Source: CAYUDP01 sp964443725 (GTDB lineage Bacteria; Patescibacteriota; Minisyncoccia; Phycocordibacterales; JAKFXT01). Taken from it: 49,815 bases of DNA. The notes beneath the pieces were generated by a model that was given only the letters and a program-made list of their open reading frames with translations, made no database searches and was not told the DNA's origin. Positions within the stretch are counted from its first letter, which is position 1. Each line of letters opens with the position of its first letter. The stretch is from the NCBI GenBank assembly GCA_964443725.1, contig CAYUDP010000004.1, forward strand, positions 1-49,815. Reading direction: 5' to 3'. Made by a program: the position numbers and the translations under genes. This document shows, in pieces, positions 7,199-15,694 of the stretch.

Positions 7199-7272
7199 AC
7201 ATTCTCCCTTTACATTACAGGTTTAGAAAAAAGCTCCGAACAATATTTGGCCGGAAAGTATATATAAACACA

Positions 7273-7872
7273 CTATTCACTTTGTGCAAAATTCTTTAAA
7301 AAAAGCCTCCTGTGTTCATCTGAAAATCCATACTTCTTTATCATTTCTATGTGTTTTTTTGTTCCATAACCTTTATGTACTTCAAAACCATACTTGGGAT
7401 ATTTTTTAGACAAATTCACCATTTTCCTATCCCTTACAACCTTGGCAACAATAGAGGCTAGAGCTATAACGGTTTCTTTCTCATCACCTTTTATTATAGT
7501 TTTCTGTTTTTTATATTCTTTCGGAGCAAAAAGTGACCCATCTAGAAGTACTTCAACATTCTTATCTACAACAAGTTTAGATAGAACCATTTCTACTGAA
7601 ATTTTTGAAGATAAAGTCACTTTGTATTTGTCTAATGACTTTGCACTCATAAGATAATAGGAGAATTTGATTTTGCCACTTTTCGAATCTTCTTTTATTT
7701 TTTTAAATATTTCTTCTCTCTTTTCTCTACTTAATTTTTTTGAATCTTTTATTCTCCCCCACTTCTTAAGTTCCACCTTTGAAATAAGGACCCCTGCCAT
7801 ACACATAGGACCAGCAAGAGGCCCTCTTCCAGCTTCATCTATACCAACCAAAAAAACAGCTCTTTTTTCCAC
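7273..7872 (-). CDS. rnhB: Ribonuclease HII
   Basis: RNase HII removes ribonucleotides and RNA primers from RNA-DNA hybrids. The catalytic motif 'GIDEAGRGPLAGPM' lies at residues 10-23, followed by 'LLDGSLFAP', 'ALASIVAKVVRDR' and the C-terminal 'HKGYGTKKH', all in the family order. The length, 199 aa, is normal. The start is GTG 7872, supported by a TATAAT 8 nt upstream (7881-7886), which again leaves no SD space. It is divergent from dnaE, about 90 bp away. Confidence 0.96.
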   Translation of the reverse strand: MEKRAVFLVGIDEAGRGPLAGPMCMAGVLISKVELKKWGRIKDSKKLSREKREEIFKKIKEDSKSGKIKFSYYLMSAKSLDKYKVTLSSKISVEMVLSKLVVDKNVEVLLDGSLFAPKEYKKQKTIIKGDEKETVIALASIVAKVVRDRKMVNLSKKYPKYGFEVHKGYGTKKHIEMIKKYGFSDEHRRLFLKNFAQSE

Positions 7873-7880
7873 AGAAATAA

Positions 7881-7886
7881 ATTATA
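7881..7886 (-). promoter_or_regulatory. -10 box of rnhB
   Basis: TATAAT on the minus strand, 8 nt before the GTG start; no clear -35. Confidence 0.5.
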
Positions 7887-7924
7887 CTACACAAAAAAAG
7901 ACTATTTTTCTTATTTTTTTCAAG

Positions 7925-7953
7925 TTTAGATAGTCAGCTATCTGAGTTATAAT
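7925..7953 (+). promoter_or_regulatory. dnaE promoter with overlapping palindrome
   Basis: TTTAGA (7925-7930), 17-nt spacer, TATAAT (7948-7953), 9 nt before ATG 7963. The spacer contains AGATAG - TCAG - CTATCT (7928-7943), a perfect 6-bp inverted repeat. Confidence 0.55.
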
Positions 7954-7962
7954 TCCCTAACT

Positions 7963-10900
7963 ATGAGTAAGTACACCCATCTTCATACCCATACACATTT
8001 CTCCCTACTTGAGGCTCTACCAAAAATCCCAACTCTGGTAAAAAAGGCAAAATCAAACGGATGCCCATCTCTAGCTATCACAGACAATGGCAACATGTAT
8101 GGGACAATTGAGTTCTACAAAGAGTGTAAGAAAAACGAAATCAAACCGATTATCGGCGTTGATTTCTATTTGGCAACAAGAAACATAGAAGACAAAGATT
8201 TGGAAATCGATACTGCGAGAAACAGAATAGTCCTTCTAGCAAAAGACGAGACAGGATACAAAAATCTTATAAAGCTCGTGACAATAAGCTACCTTGATGG
8301 TTTCTTCTTCAAACCAAGAATAGATAAAAAATTACTAAAAGAACACAAAGATGGCCTTATAGCTATATTGCCCGCAATGTCATCTGAAACATCCACCCCC
8401 CTTAGATCAACAGACCTGAAAAAAGCCGAGATTATCGCAAAAAATTACAAAGAAATTTTCGATGATAATCTGTTTTTAGAAGTAACAAAACATGAGGAAC
8501 TAGAAAACCATGATGCCCTAGTCCAAAACATAATAAAGCTTGGAAAACTAACTTCCATACCACTAGTTGCCTCTCATGAAGTCCTATATATAAATCCGGA
8601 AGACAAAAAGGCCCTCACCGTAGTGAGCGCAATACAAAGCGTAAGTGAAAACGAAAAAGACGGGTTATTTGATGAATCGGGTGACTTTTCTTTTATAGAC
8701 ACAAACTACTTTGAAGAAATATTCAAAGACATACCTGAAGCCCTAGAAAACAACATAAAAATCCAAGAGATGTGCAATCTCGAACTTGAGCTTGGTAAGT
8801 GGATGTTCCCAGACATTGAAGTACACGGGGAAAGTGCCGATGAAGAATTGCGCCAAATAGTCATAGAAGGGTTAATCAAAAGAGGTGTCAAAGAAACTGA
8901 GGAAGTAAAAACTCGATACGAATACGAACTTTCAGTCATAAAGATGAAAGGATATGCCCCATACTTCCTAGTAGTCGCAGATTTACTACGTTTTGCAAAA
9001 GAAAACGGAATACTGTCAAACATCAGAGGATCAGTCTCAGGATCTCTCGTCACCTATCTCTCAGGAATTACAAACATAAACCCCCTTGAATATCAGATAC
9101 CATTTGAACGTTTTTTAAACCCAGAGAGACCATCGGCCCCCGATATAGATATGGATTATGCAGATAATAGACGTGACGAGATGGTTGAGTATGCAAGAAG
9201 AAAATATGGGAAAAACAAAGTCGCCCAAATAGGTACATTTGGAACCATGATGGCTAGAGGTGCCGTAAGAGATGTGGCACGTGCTATGGGGTACCCATAT
9301 GGTATGGGTGACAGGATAGCAAAACTTATACCATTTGGTTCTCAAGGATTCCCAATGACAATAGATCACGCTCTCGAGACAACTCCAGAGTTAAAAGAAA
9401 TATACGACAAAGAAGAAGACGTTAAAGAAATTATAGATATGGCAAAATCTATAGAAGGGAATGCACGACATATCTCTATACACGCTGCTGGTATAGTCAT
9501 GTCCCCCATTCCACTCAACGAAATTACTCCTGTTCAGTTGGATCCAAAAGAAAGTGGAAAAATCATAACTCAATACGACATGTATTCAGTCGAAGAAGCT
9601 GGCCTTTTGAAATTTGACTTCTTGGGATTAAAAAACCTATCAATAATCGCCCATGCGTTCAAATTGGTAAAAAAATTCCACGATATTGAGCTTACAGTTG
9701 ATTCAATACCCCTTGATGATAAAAAAACTTTTGAAATGCTTGCAAGAGGAGAAACCGCAGACCTTTTCCAGTTAAACGGATCAGGTATGACAAGGTTTCT
9801 GATGGAGCTTAAACCATCAGCAATACACGACATAAACGCCATGGTTGCCCTTTATCGACCGGGGCCACTTGAATTTATACCGGACTACATAGCTAGGAAA
9901 CACGACCCATCAAAAATCAAATACCTTGATCCAGCCCTTGAGCCAATATTAAACAAAACTTATGGAATTCTAGTTTACCAAGACGACTTGTTAATGATGG
10001 CAAACCAACTCGCTGGATATTCTTGGGGAGAGGTCGATAAATTTAGAAAAGCTGTTGGGAAAAAAATACCGGAAGAAATGGCAGCCCAAAGAGAGAAATT
10101 TATAAACGGGTGTATCAATCATTCAAAATGGAGCGAGAAAAAAGCAACAGAAGTCTGGCACTGGATTGAACCCTTTGCCTCTTATGGATTCAACAAGGCC
10201 CACTCTGTGTCTTATGGAAAGGTCGCGTACCACACAGCGTACCTGAAGGCCAACTTTCCTGGAGAATACATGACGGCTATATTATCAGCTGAAGCAGGAG
10301 ATGTTGAAAAAGTCGCAGAGTCAGTAAAGGAATGTAAAAGGATGGGAATAAACGTTCTGCCACCAGACATAAACACATGCTTCAAAGATTTCACCTTAGT
10401 AAAAGAGGGTGAAAAAAACATAATCAGATTCGGATTAGTCAGTATAAAAAATTTCGGCGAAGGCATTGCAAATACAATCATAAATGAACGTGAAAAAAAT
10501 GGAAAATTCTCTTCACTTGGTGATTTTCTTGCTAGAATAAAAGATAGGAATCTAAACAAAAAATCTCTTGAGGCTCTGATTTACTCCGGAGCACTTGATT
10601 CATTTGGAGAAAGAGGAGAAATGATGGGAAACATAGAGTCCCTACTTGAATTTAATAAAGAACAAGCCAAAGGAGAAGACCAATTTTCTTTATTCGGAAA
10701 CTTATCCGGAACCGACCATGGACTAACATTGGCAAAAAAACCAAAAATGGAAATGGATGAAAAACTAAAGTGGGAAAAAGAACTACTTGGCCTATACGTC
10801 TCTGGGCACCCCTTGGATAAATATAAGGCAAAAATGGAAGGCCGAGTTATGACAACTGAGAAAATAAAAACCCAAATGCAAGAAGGAATGATCGCCGTTG

Positions 10901-11130
10901 CAACTGGTCTCATAGAAGATATTAAACCAATGCTGACAAAAAACGGGGAAAAAATGCTTTTTATAAAGATAACTGATTATGTTGGCTCTATGGAAATAGT
11001 GGCTTTTCCTAGGATAGCTATAAAAAATAAAGATATACTCACCGTTGGAAAGTGTCTATCTATTAAAGGAAAAGTTTCAAAAAGAAACAACCAATCCAGC
11101 CTTATTGCAGAAGAAGCGAGAGAGTTGTGA
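7963..11130 (+). CDS. dnaE: DNA polymerase III alpha subunit
   Basis: The replicative C-family polymerase. Domains in order: an N-terminal PHP domain ('HLHTHTHFSLLEALPK', residues 5-20), the palm with 'NIRGSVSGSLVTYLSG' and the catalytic aspartates in 'APDIDMDYADNRRDE' (about 392-406), fingers ('FASYGFNKAHSVSYG'), a clamp-binding-like 'QFSLF' near residue 907, and an OB fold at the end ('VATGLIEDIKPML'). It is 1055 aa, a little shorter than the E. coli protein at the C-terminus. Some PHP metal ligands look altered (Asn in 'ITDNGNM', Asp in 'GVDFYL'), so proofreading by this domain is doubtful. It starts at ATG 7963 with a -10 box 9 nt upstream. Confidence 0.97.
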   Translation: MSKYTHLHTHTHFSLLEALPKIPTLVKKAKSNGCPSLAITDNGNMYGTIEFYKECKKNEIKPIIGVDFYLATRNIEDKDLEIDTARNRIVLLAKDETGYKNLIKLVTISYLDGFFFKPRIDKKLLKEHKDGLIAILPAMSSETSTPLRSTDLKKAEIIAKNYKEIFDDNLFLEVTKHEELENHDALVQNIIKLGKLTSIPLVASHEVLYINPEDKKALTVVSAIQSVSENEKDGLFDESGDFSFIDTNYFEEIFKDIPEALENNIKIQEMCNLELELGKWMFPDIEVHGESADEELRQIVIEGLIKRGVKETEEVKTRYEYELSVIKMKGYAPYFLVVADLLRFAKENGILSNIRGSVSGSLVTYLSGITNINPLEYQIPFERFLNPERPSAPDIDMDYADNRRDEMVEYARRKYGKNKVAQIGTFGTMMARGAVRDVARAMGYPYGMGDRIAKLIPFGSQGFPMTIDHALETTPELKEIYDKEEDVKEIIDMAKSIEGNARHISIHAAGIVMSPIPLNEITPVQLDPKESGKIITQYDMYSVEEAGLLKFDFLGLKNLSIIAHAFKLVKKFHDIELTVDSIPLDDKKTFEMLARGETADLFQLNGSGMTRFLMELKPSAIHDINAMVALYRPGPLEFIPDYIARKHDPSKIKYLDPALEPILNKTYGILVYQDDLLMMANQLAGYSWGEVDKFRKAVGKKIPEEMAAQREKFINGCINHSKWSEKKATEVWHWIEPFASYGFNKAHSVSYGKVAYHTAYLKANFPGEYMTAILSAEAGDVEKVAESVKECKRMGINVLPPDINTCFKDFTLVKEGEKNIIRFGLVSIKNFGEGIANTIINEREKNGKFSSLGDFLARIKDRNLNKKSLEALIYSGALDSFGERGEMMGNIESLLEFNKEQAKGEDQFSLFGNLSGTDHGLTLAKKPKMEMDEKLKWEKELLGLYVSGHPLDKYKAKMEGRVMTTEKIKTQMQEGMIAVATGLIEDIKPMLTKNGEKMLFIKITDYVGSMEIVAFPRIAIKNKDILTVGKCLSIKGKVSKRNNQSSLIAEEAREL

Positions 11131-11131
11131 T

Positions 11132-11145
11132 AATATTATAATATT
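11132..11145. repeat. 14-bp perfect AT palindrome
   Basis: AATATTATAATATT between the dnaE stop and the next ORF. It may be a promoter element or a protein site; the role is unknown. Confidence 0.4.
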
Positions 11146-11168
11146 GTAATAATTAACGATATAAAAAG

Positions 11169-11555
11169 ATGAAAAGTTTTCTTGCAGAAGCTGGAATGGG
11201 CAGAGTAGAACCCGACGGAAATAAAACCAGTGATAAAATAGAGGATGTCAGATTTGAAGATATGATCCCATTAAGTTTTAAAGTACTTAAGGAACTTGAG
11301 ACCTGTCTAAGAGAAGCAACAACAAATAGCAATGAAATAGATCTCGATTCTGATGCATTAAAAAACGTAAGGGAGATGTCAAAAATAATAACAAGAGGGC
11401 AAGTACCTAATGAAATACTACATGAACTAGATACCAATGACAAAACATTGATCACTCAAATGGCCAACGACAACCTTAGGGCAGAAATTAAAGAAAAAGT
11501 TAAATACTTAACTGAACTAACAAAAAGCCTTACCAAGGTTTTTAAAAATATATAG
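11169..11555 (+). CDS. Unknown helical 128-aa protein
   Basis: The product starts 'MKSFLAEAGMGRVEPDGN'. It is highly charged and mostly helical by composition ('LKELETCLREATT', 'LRAEIKEKVKYLTELT'), with no signal peptide or membrane segment. It lies 38 nt after dnaE on the same strand and 49 nt before thrS, so it may be co-transcribed with dnaE. Codon usage is AT-rich like its neighbours, and there is no SD. No family is recognised. Its place between a replicase and a tRNA synthetase gives no clear functional hint. Confidence 0.7.
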   Translation: MKSFLAEAGMGRVEPDGNKTSDKIEDVRFEDMIPLSFKVLKELETCLREATTNSNEIDLDSDALKNVREMSKIITRGQVPNEILHELDTNDKTLITQMANDNLRAEIKEKVKYLTELTKSLTKVFKNI

Positions 11556-11567
11556 GACAAAAATTTT

Positions 11568-11595
11568 TTGCCTAAAAAGTTAAAAGTGCTATTAT
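11568..11595 (+). promoter_or_regulatory. thrS promoter
   Basis: TTGCCT (11568-11573), 16-nt spacer, TATTAT (11590-11595), 9 nt before ATG 11605; leaderless-type spacing. Confidence 0.6.
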
Positions 11596-11604
11596 CTCTT
11601 TTGT

Positions 11605-13353
11605 ATGGAAAAAGAAGAAAAACTTGAACATTTAAGGCATTCTCTAGCCCACCTTTTGGCGTCAGCTGTCTTGGATTTATACCCTGGAACAAAAAATACT
11701 ATCGGGCCAGCGGTCTCCAATGGCTTTTATTATGACTTTGAATTCAAATCCCCTATTTCAGATACAGATTTGCCAAAGATAGAGGCAAAAATGCGAGAAA
11801 ACGCTCAGTCCTGGAAAAAATTTGAAAACAAAGAAGTAGCAAAAGATGAAGCCCTGAACCTATTCAATAACAATGCATATAAACAAGAGCTCATAAATGA
11901 AATCTCAGATAAAGGCGAAAAAATAACACTCTATAAAAATGGTAATTTCGAAGACTTGTGTCGTGGAGGGCACATTGGTGATTTTTCAGAAATAAATTTG
12001 GACGGGTTCAAATTGTCGCATGTTGCTGGAGCGTACTGGAGAGGAGATGAAAAAAATAAAATGCTAACCAGAATATACGGACTTGCTTTTGAAACCAAAG
12101 AAGATTTAGAGGGGTATATAAACCAACAGGAAGAAGCAAAAAAACGTGATCACAAAATAATTGGTCCACAAATGAAGCTTTTTACTTCATCAAACTTAGT
12201 TGGATCTGGATTACCACTTATTGCTCCACGTGGAATGATAATAAGAAAAGCCATAGAAGATTACCTCTGGGAGTTGCACAAGAAAAAAGGTTACTCGAGA
12301 GTTTGGACGCCTCATATCGCTAAGGAAGCTCTATACGAGACTTCCGGCCACGCTGCAAAATTTGGTGACGAATTATTCAGAGTTTCTGGCAAGGAAGACA
12401 AATTCATTTTGAAACCAATGAATTGCCCACACCATATGCAAATATTTGCAGACAATCAATTCTCTTATAGAGACATGCCTGTTAGATATTTCGAGCCAGC
12501 CACAGTGTATAGAGATGAAAAATCAGGACAGTTAGGCGGACTCACCAGAGTGCGAGCAATTACCCAAGATGATGGTCACTTGTTCTGTACAGTGGACCAG
12601 CTAGGCCAAGAGATTGCAACCATCGTCGATATAATAAAAACTTTCTACACAACAATGGGAATGATCGACGGATATTGGGTAAGACTTTCCTTAAGGGGCG
12701 ACGATAAAAATAAATATCTAGGAAGTGATGAGGTGTGGGAAAAAGCCGAGAATACTTTGACCAGAGTTTGTGAGGAGCAGAATCTTCCATATAAACCAGC
12801 AAAAGATGAGGCAGCTTTTTACGGGCCAAAGCTAGATTTTATGTTCAAAGACGCCATAGGTCGTGAATGGCAACTTGCAACTATACAATGTGATTTCAAC
12901 CTACCAGAAAGATTTGATTTATCATTCACAAACTCCGATGGCAAAAAAGAAAGACCCGTAGTAATTCATAGAGCAATATCCGGATCAATAGAGAGATTTA
13001 TGGGTGTTATGATTGAGCATTTTGCCGGTAACTTCCCTCTTTGGTTGTCTCCGAACCAGATAACTGTATTGCCTATATCAGACAATCATCTTGAATTCGC
13101 AAAAAATGTTTTTGATGAAATATCAAACTCTGACATACGTGTAGAAATCGATGACTCAAAAGAGGGTTTGGGTAAAAAGATTAGGGGAGCAAGAGAAATG
13201 AGAACTCCATATTGGTGTGTAATCGGTGATAATGAGGTCGCACACAGTACTGTGACACTAGAACATAGAACAAAGGGGAAAATCGGCGAAATAAAAATTG
13301 ACGAATTGATAAAACTTTTAAGAGATGAATCTGACAACAAAAAAATATCCTAA
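11605..13353 (+). CDS. thrS: Threonyl-tRNA synthetase lacking the TGS domain
   Basis: Charges tRNA-Thr. The protein begins directly in the N2 editing domain, with the zinc/editing motifs 'HSLAH' and 'CRGGH'. The class II core follows: 'MNCPHHMQIF' (a zinc Cys), 'RYFEPATVYRDEKSG', 'TQDDGHLFCT' and 'HRAISGSIERFMGVMIEH'. The C-terminal anticodon-binding domain is 'ITVLPISDNHLEFAK' to the end. It is 582 aa against about 640 in E. coli; the N-terminal TGS domain is absent. The start is fixed by the -10 box 9 nt upstream. It is followed by a bidirectional terminator. Confidence 0.97.
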   Translation: MEKEEKLEHLRHSLAHLLASAVLDLYPGTKNTIGPAVSNGFYYDFEFKSPISDTDLPKIEAKMRENAQSWKKFENKEVAKDEALNLFNNNAYKQELINEISDKGEKITLYKNGNFEDLCRGGHIGDFSEINLDGFKLSHVAGAYWRGDEKNKMLTRIYGLAFETKEDLEGYINQQEEAKKRDHKIIGPQMKLFTSSNLVGSGLPLIAPRGMIIRKAIEDYLWELHKKKGYSRVWTPHIAKEALYETSGHAAKFGDELFRVSGKEDKFILKPMNCPHHMQIFADNQFSYRDMPVRYFEPATVYRDEKSGQLGGLTRVRAITQDDGHLFCTVDQLGQEIATIVDIIKTFYTTMGMIDGYWVRLSLRGDDKNKYLGSDEVWEKAENTLTRVCEEQNLPYKPAKDEAAFYGPKLDFMFKDAIGREWQLATIQCDFNLPERFDLSFTNSDGKKERPVVIHRAISGSIERFMGVMIEHFAGNFPLWLSPNQITVLPISDNHLEFAKNVFDEISNSDIRVEIDDSKEGLGKKIRGAREMRTPYWCVIGDNEVAHSTVTLEHRTKGKIGEIKIDELIKLLRDESDNKKIS

Positions 13354-13394
13354 AAAATGAAAACCCCCGATAACAATCGGGGGTTTTCATTTTT
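13353..13394. terminator. Bidirectional terminator between thrS and the surface protein gene
   Basis: 19-bp perfect arms (13353-13371 and 13376-13394) around AACA, with CCCCCGAT/ATCGGGGG in the stem and A/T tails on both sides. It serves two convergent genes. Confidence 0.9.
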
Positions 13395-13407
13395 ATTTTC
13401 TCGTTTT

Positions 13408-15594
13408 TTATATTCTCGCCAATGAAAGCTTATTGCTGTATCCGGCCTGCATAACAATATCGCGGACCTTTGAATCTGTAATAAATAGTGCTGTATCTTC
13501 GTCTGTGACTGACTTGTAAGCATTGATTATTCCAAGCAATATCCTTCGGGCGCTATATGAATCCCCTTTTGCGATATCAAATATCGCAAGTATAGCTTCA
13601 TTTGTAACCATAGCCCCATGATTTCTTGCATAATCTTCCAAGTCTTCCATGAAAGCTACACTTGGTTTCTTCGGCAAAACCTCACTTGCAACTGGAACAA
13701 TTTTCTCTACAATCTCAACCCTATCGACATATTCAACAACTTTTTCAATTTTTGCTGGTGTGACAATTATTTCAACATCCCCTCTTAATATCTTCCTTCT
13801 ATTTTCAAGTACAACTGAGAAATAAGCTAGAACTATACTCAGGACAATTAGACCTAAAATATATACTATGGTACCTGCATAATCTCCGAGCCCAGTATAT
13901 GGCACCTGAGAAAGAGAAACATATGATGAACCACCTCCATTTGAATACAGAGAAACAGTTGGAGAGATTCCACCCCCTCCGCCTCCACCACCGCCACCAG
14001 GAGAATTGATATTGAGGACTAGGTTAGCAGTTACAGTGCCACAAATATTTGTTGCAGAGATTACAACTGTATAAGATCCTGACAAAGTCGGGGTACCAGA
14101 TATAACTCCTGTTGAAGTTGAAACTGTAAGTCCAGATGGCAAACCTGTTGCATTGTAGCTTGTGGGGCTGTTATTTGCAGTTATTGTATAGCTGAAGGCA
14201 CTGCCAATCATTGCCGAGGCACTGAGTGATGAAGTAATGGCTGGAACAGCACAACCGCCTCCGCCGCCACCTCCACCTCCGCCGGTAGAATTTGAAACCG
14301 TAATAACCAAAGTACCACTTGCTGAACCACAATTATTGGAAATTGAAATGTTAATGGTATATGTACCAGTTGTAGTTGGTGTACCTGAAATAACTCCTGT
14401 AGTTGACGCAAATGAAAGCCATGATGGCAGGCCGGTTGCAACAAAAGTAGTAGGACTATTACTTCCAGTTATTGTGTAGCTAAAAGCATTGCCAACTGTA
14501 ACAGAAGCAGTAGGAGAAGAAGTAATAACTGGAATTCCAGGAACACACGACCCAGAAGTAGTAATTGTTATTACAACTGTCTTAGCTGCACTTCCACATG
14601 AATTTGTTGCGGTTAATGTGACTGTATAAGTACCTGCAGTTGTTGGTGTTCCAGAAATAACTCCTGTTGATGTGTTTATAGAAAGTCCAGATGGCAAACC
14701 TGTTGCACCAAAAGTTATTGGGGTCTTACCAGTTGCAACAGTTGTGTATGTGAACGAAACACCAATAACTCCTGAAGTTGTTGAGGCAGAAGTAATACTT
14801 GGGGAAACACAAGAAGGTGGAGTGACTGTAGTACCACCACCGGCAGTAGTGGAACTGTCACTTGAATGACTCAAAAGTAGTGCAGCAAGTACACCGGCTC
14901 CAAGCAAAGCCCAAGGTATAGAATCTTCAGAGTTTCCACCACCAATGTCTATACCTTCACTAGAGTTCCCACCGCCGATATCTAATCCAGCAGTAGAGTT
15001 CCCACCGCCGATATCAACACCAGAAAAAGAATTGCCCCCACCTATATCAAGTGGGACTTCAGAATTACCACCACCTATATCACTGCCAAAGAAACCAGCT
15101 GAATCGTCGGCATTTGATGAAAACCAATTATTATTAGCACTTGTATCAGAACTTCCAAACCAGAAATTACTTGAATCCGAACCATCATTCCCTCCCCCAA
15201 TGTCTGCTCCAGAATTATTTGAAGCTGTTCCAAAAAATCCACTATTATCAGAGTTAAAAGATGAAAAATCCCATGAAGTATCACTATTTGATCCCCCAAT
15301 ATCAACACCTGAACCGCTAGATACTGATGAGGTGTCATTGTTGTCGTTAATATACCCGACCCAAGGGTCAAATAGTAAATCATCATCGGCTCTAACTGTA
15401 TTTATCGTATTAGAATTATTTATTTTGTATCCGATCAAAACAGCACTAGGCGCAAAGAGAGACAAAATCAAAACAATAGCGAAGAATGGCTTCACTCCAT
15501 TTTGAGCAAACATTTTTGTTCTATATTCTATTTTTTTGATCATGTCTCTCATAATCTTTTTTATTCTTGATAATTTATCTTGCAAAAAAATCAT
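13408..15594 (-). CDS. Large anchored surface protein with Gly-rich repeats and three Ig-like (He_PIG) domains
   Basis: The N-terminus is basic with a hydrophobic segment ('FFAIVLILSLFAPSAVLIG'). Then comes an Asn/Ser/Gly-rich region with five 11-residue repeats of DIGGGNS type, a second short hydrophobic stretch ('IPWALLGAGVLAALLL'), and three roughly 90-residue He_PIG domains ('GVSFTYTTVATGKTPITF', 'GLPSGLSINTSTGVISGTP' and relatives) separated by poly-Gly linkers. Near the C-terminus is a transmembrane helix ('IVYILGLIVLSIVLAYFSVV') and about 120 residues that should be cytoplasmic ('SVAFMEDLEDYARNHGAM'). It probably mediates adhesion or surface display. ATG 15594 is chosen; in-frame ATGs at 15552 and 15543 are possible, as is TTG 15609. 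The cytoplasmic tail matches nothing I know. Confidence 0.8.
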   Translation of the reverse strand: MIFLQDKLSRIKKIMRDMIKKIEYRTKMFAQNGVKPFFAIVLILSLFAPSAVLIGYKINNSNTINTVRADDDLLFDPWVGYINDNNDTSSVSSGSGVDIGGSNSDTSWDFSSFNSDNSGFFGTASNNSGADIGGGNDGSDSSNFWFGSSDTSANNNWFSSNADDSAGFFGSDIGGGNSEVPLDIGGGNSFSGVDIGGGNSTAGLDIGGGNSSEGIDIGGGNSEDSIPWALLGAGVLAALLLSHSSDSSTTAGGGTTVTPPSCVSPSITSASTTSGVIGVSFTYTTVATGKTPITFGATGLPSGLSINTSTGVISGTPTTAGTYTVTLTATNSCGSAAKTVVITITTSGSCVPGIPVITSSPTASVTVGNAFSYTITGSNSPTTFVATGLPSWLSFASTTGVISGTPTTTGTYTINISISNNCGSASGTLVITVSNSTGGGGGGGGGGCAVPAITSSLSASAMIGSAFSYTITANNSPTSYNATGLPSGLTVSTSTGVISGTPTLSGSYTVVISATNICGTVTANLVLNINSPGGGGGGGGGGISPTVSLYSNGGGSSYVSLSQVPYTGLGDYAGTIVYILGLIVLSIVLAYFSVVLENRRKILRGDVEIIVTPAKIEKVVEYVDRVEIVEKIVPVASEVLPKKPSVAFMEDLEDYARNHGAMVTNEAILAIFDIAKGDSYSARRILLGIINAYKSVTDEDTALFITDSKVRDIVMQAGYSNKLSLARI
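14917..15081 (-). repeat. 33-nt coding minisatellite (DIGGGNS x 5)
   Basis: Five copies of an 11-codon unit encoding DIGGGNS plus four variable residues, inside the surface protein gene. The copies are not identical at DNA level. Confidence 0.75.
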
Positions 15595-15617
15595 ATCGGT
15601 AAAATGCAATTATTAAA

Positions 15618-15660
15618 GTGGGGACGATACCAAGGCATTGCACCAAGGTACCGTTCCCAC
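15618..15660 (-). terminator. Hairpin terminator of the lipoprotein gene
   Basis: A 14-bp stem (GTGGGAACGGTACC with GGTATCGTCCCCAC, one mismatch) and a weak TTTAATAATT tail on the minus strand; on the plus strand it is followed by AATTTTTC. Confidence 0.6.
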
Positions 15661-15694
15661 AATTTTTCGGCTCCGCGCTAAGTCCGGGCGGCGA

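Noticed and set aside
14945..15505. 186-aa Pro-rich plus-strand ORF
   Set aside because: It is the antisense of the Gly/Ser-rich repeats of the surface protein.
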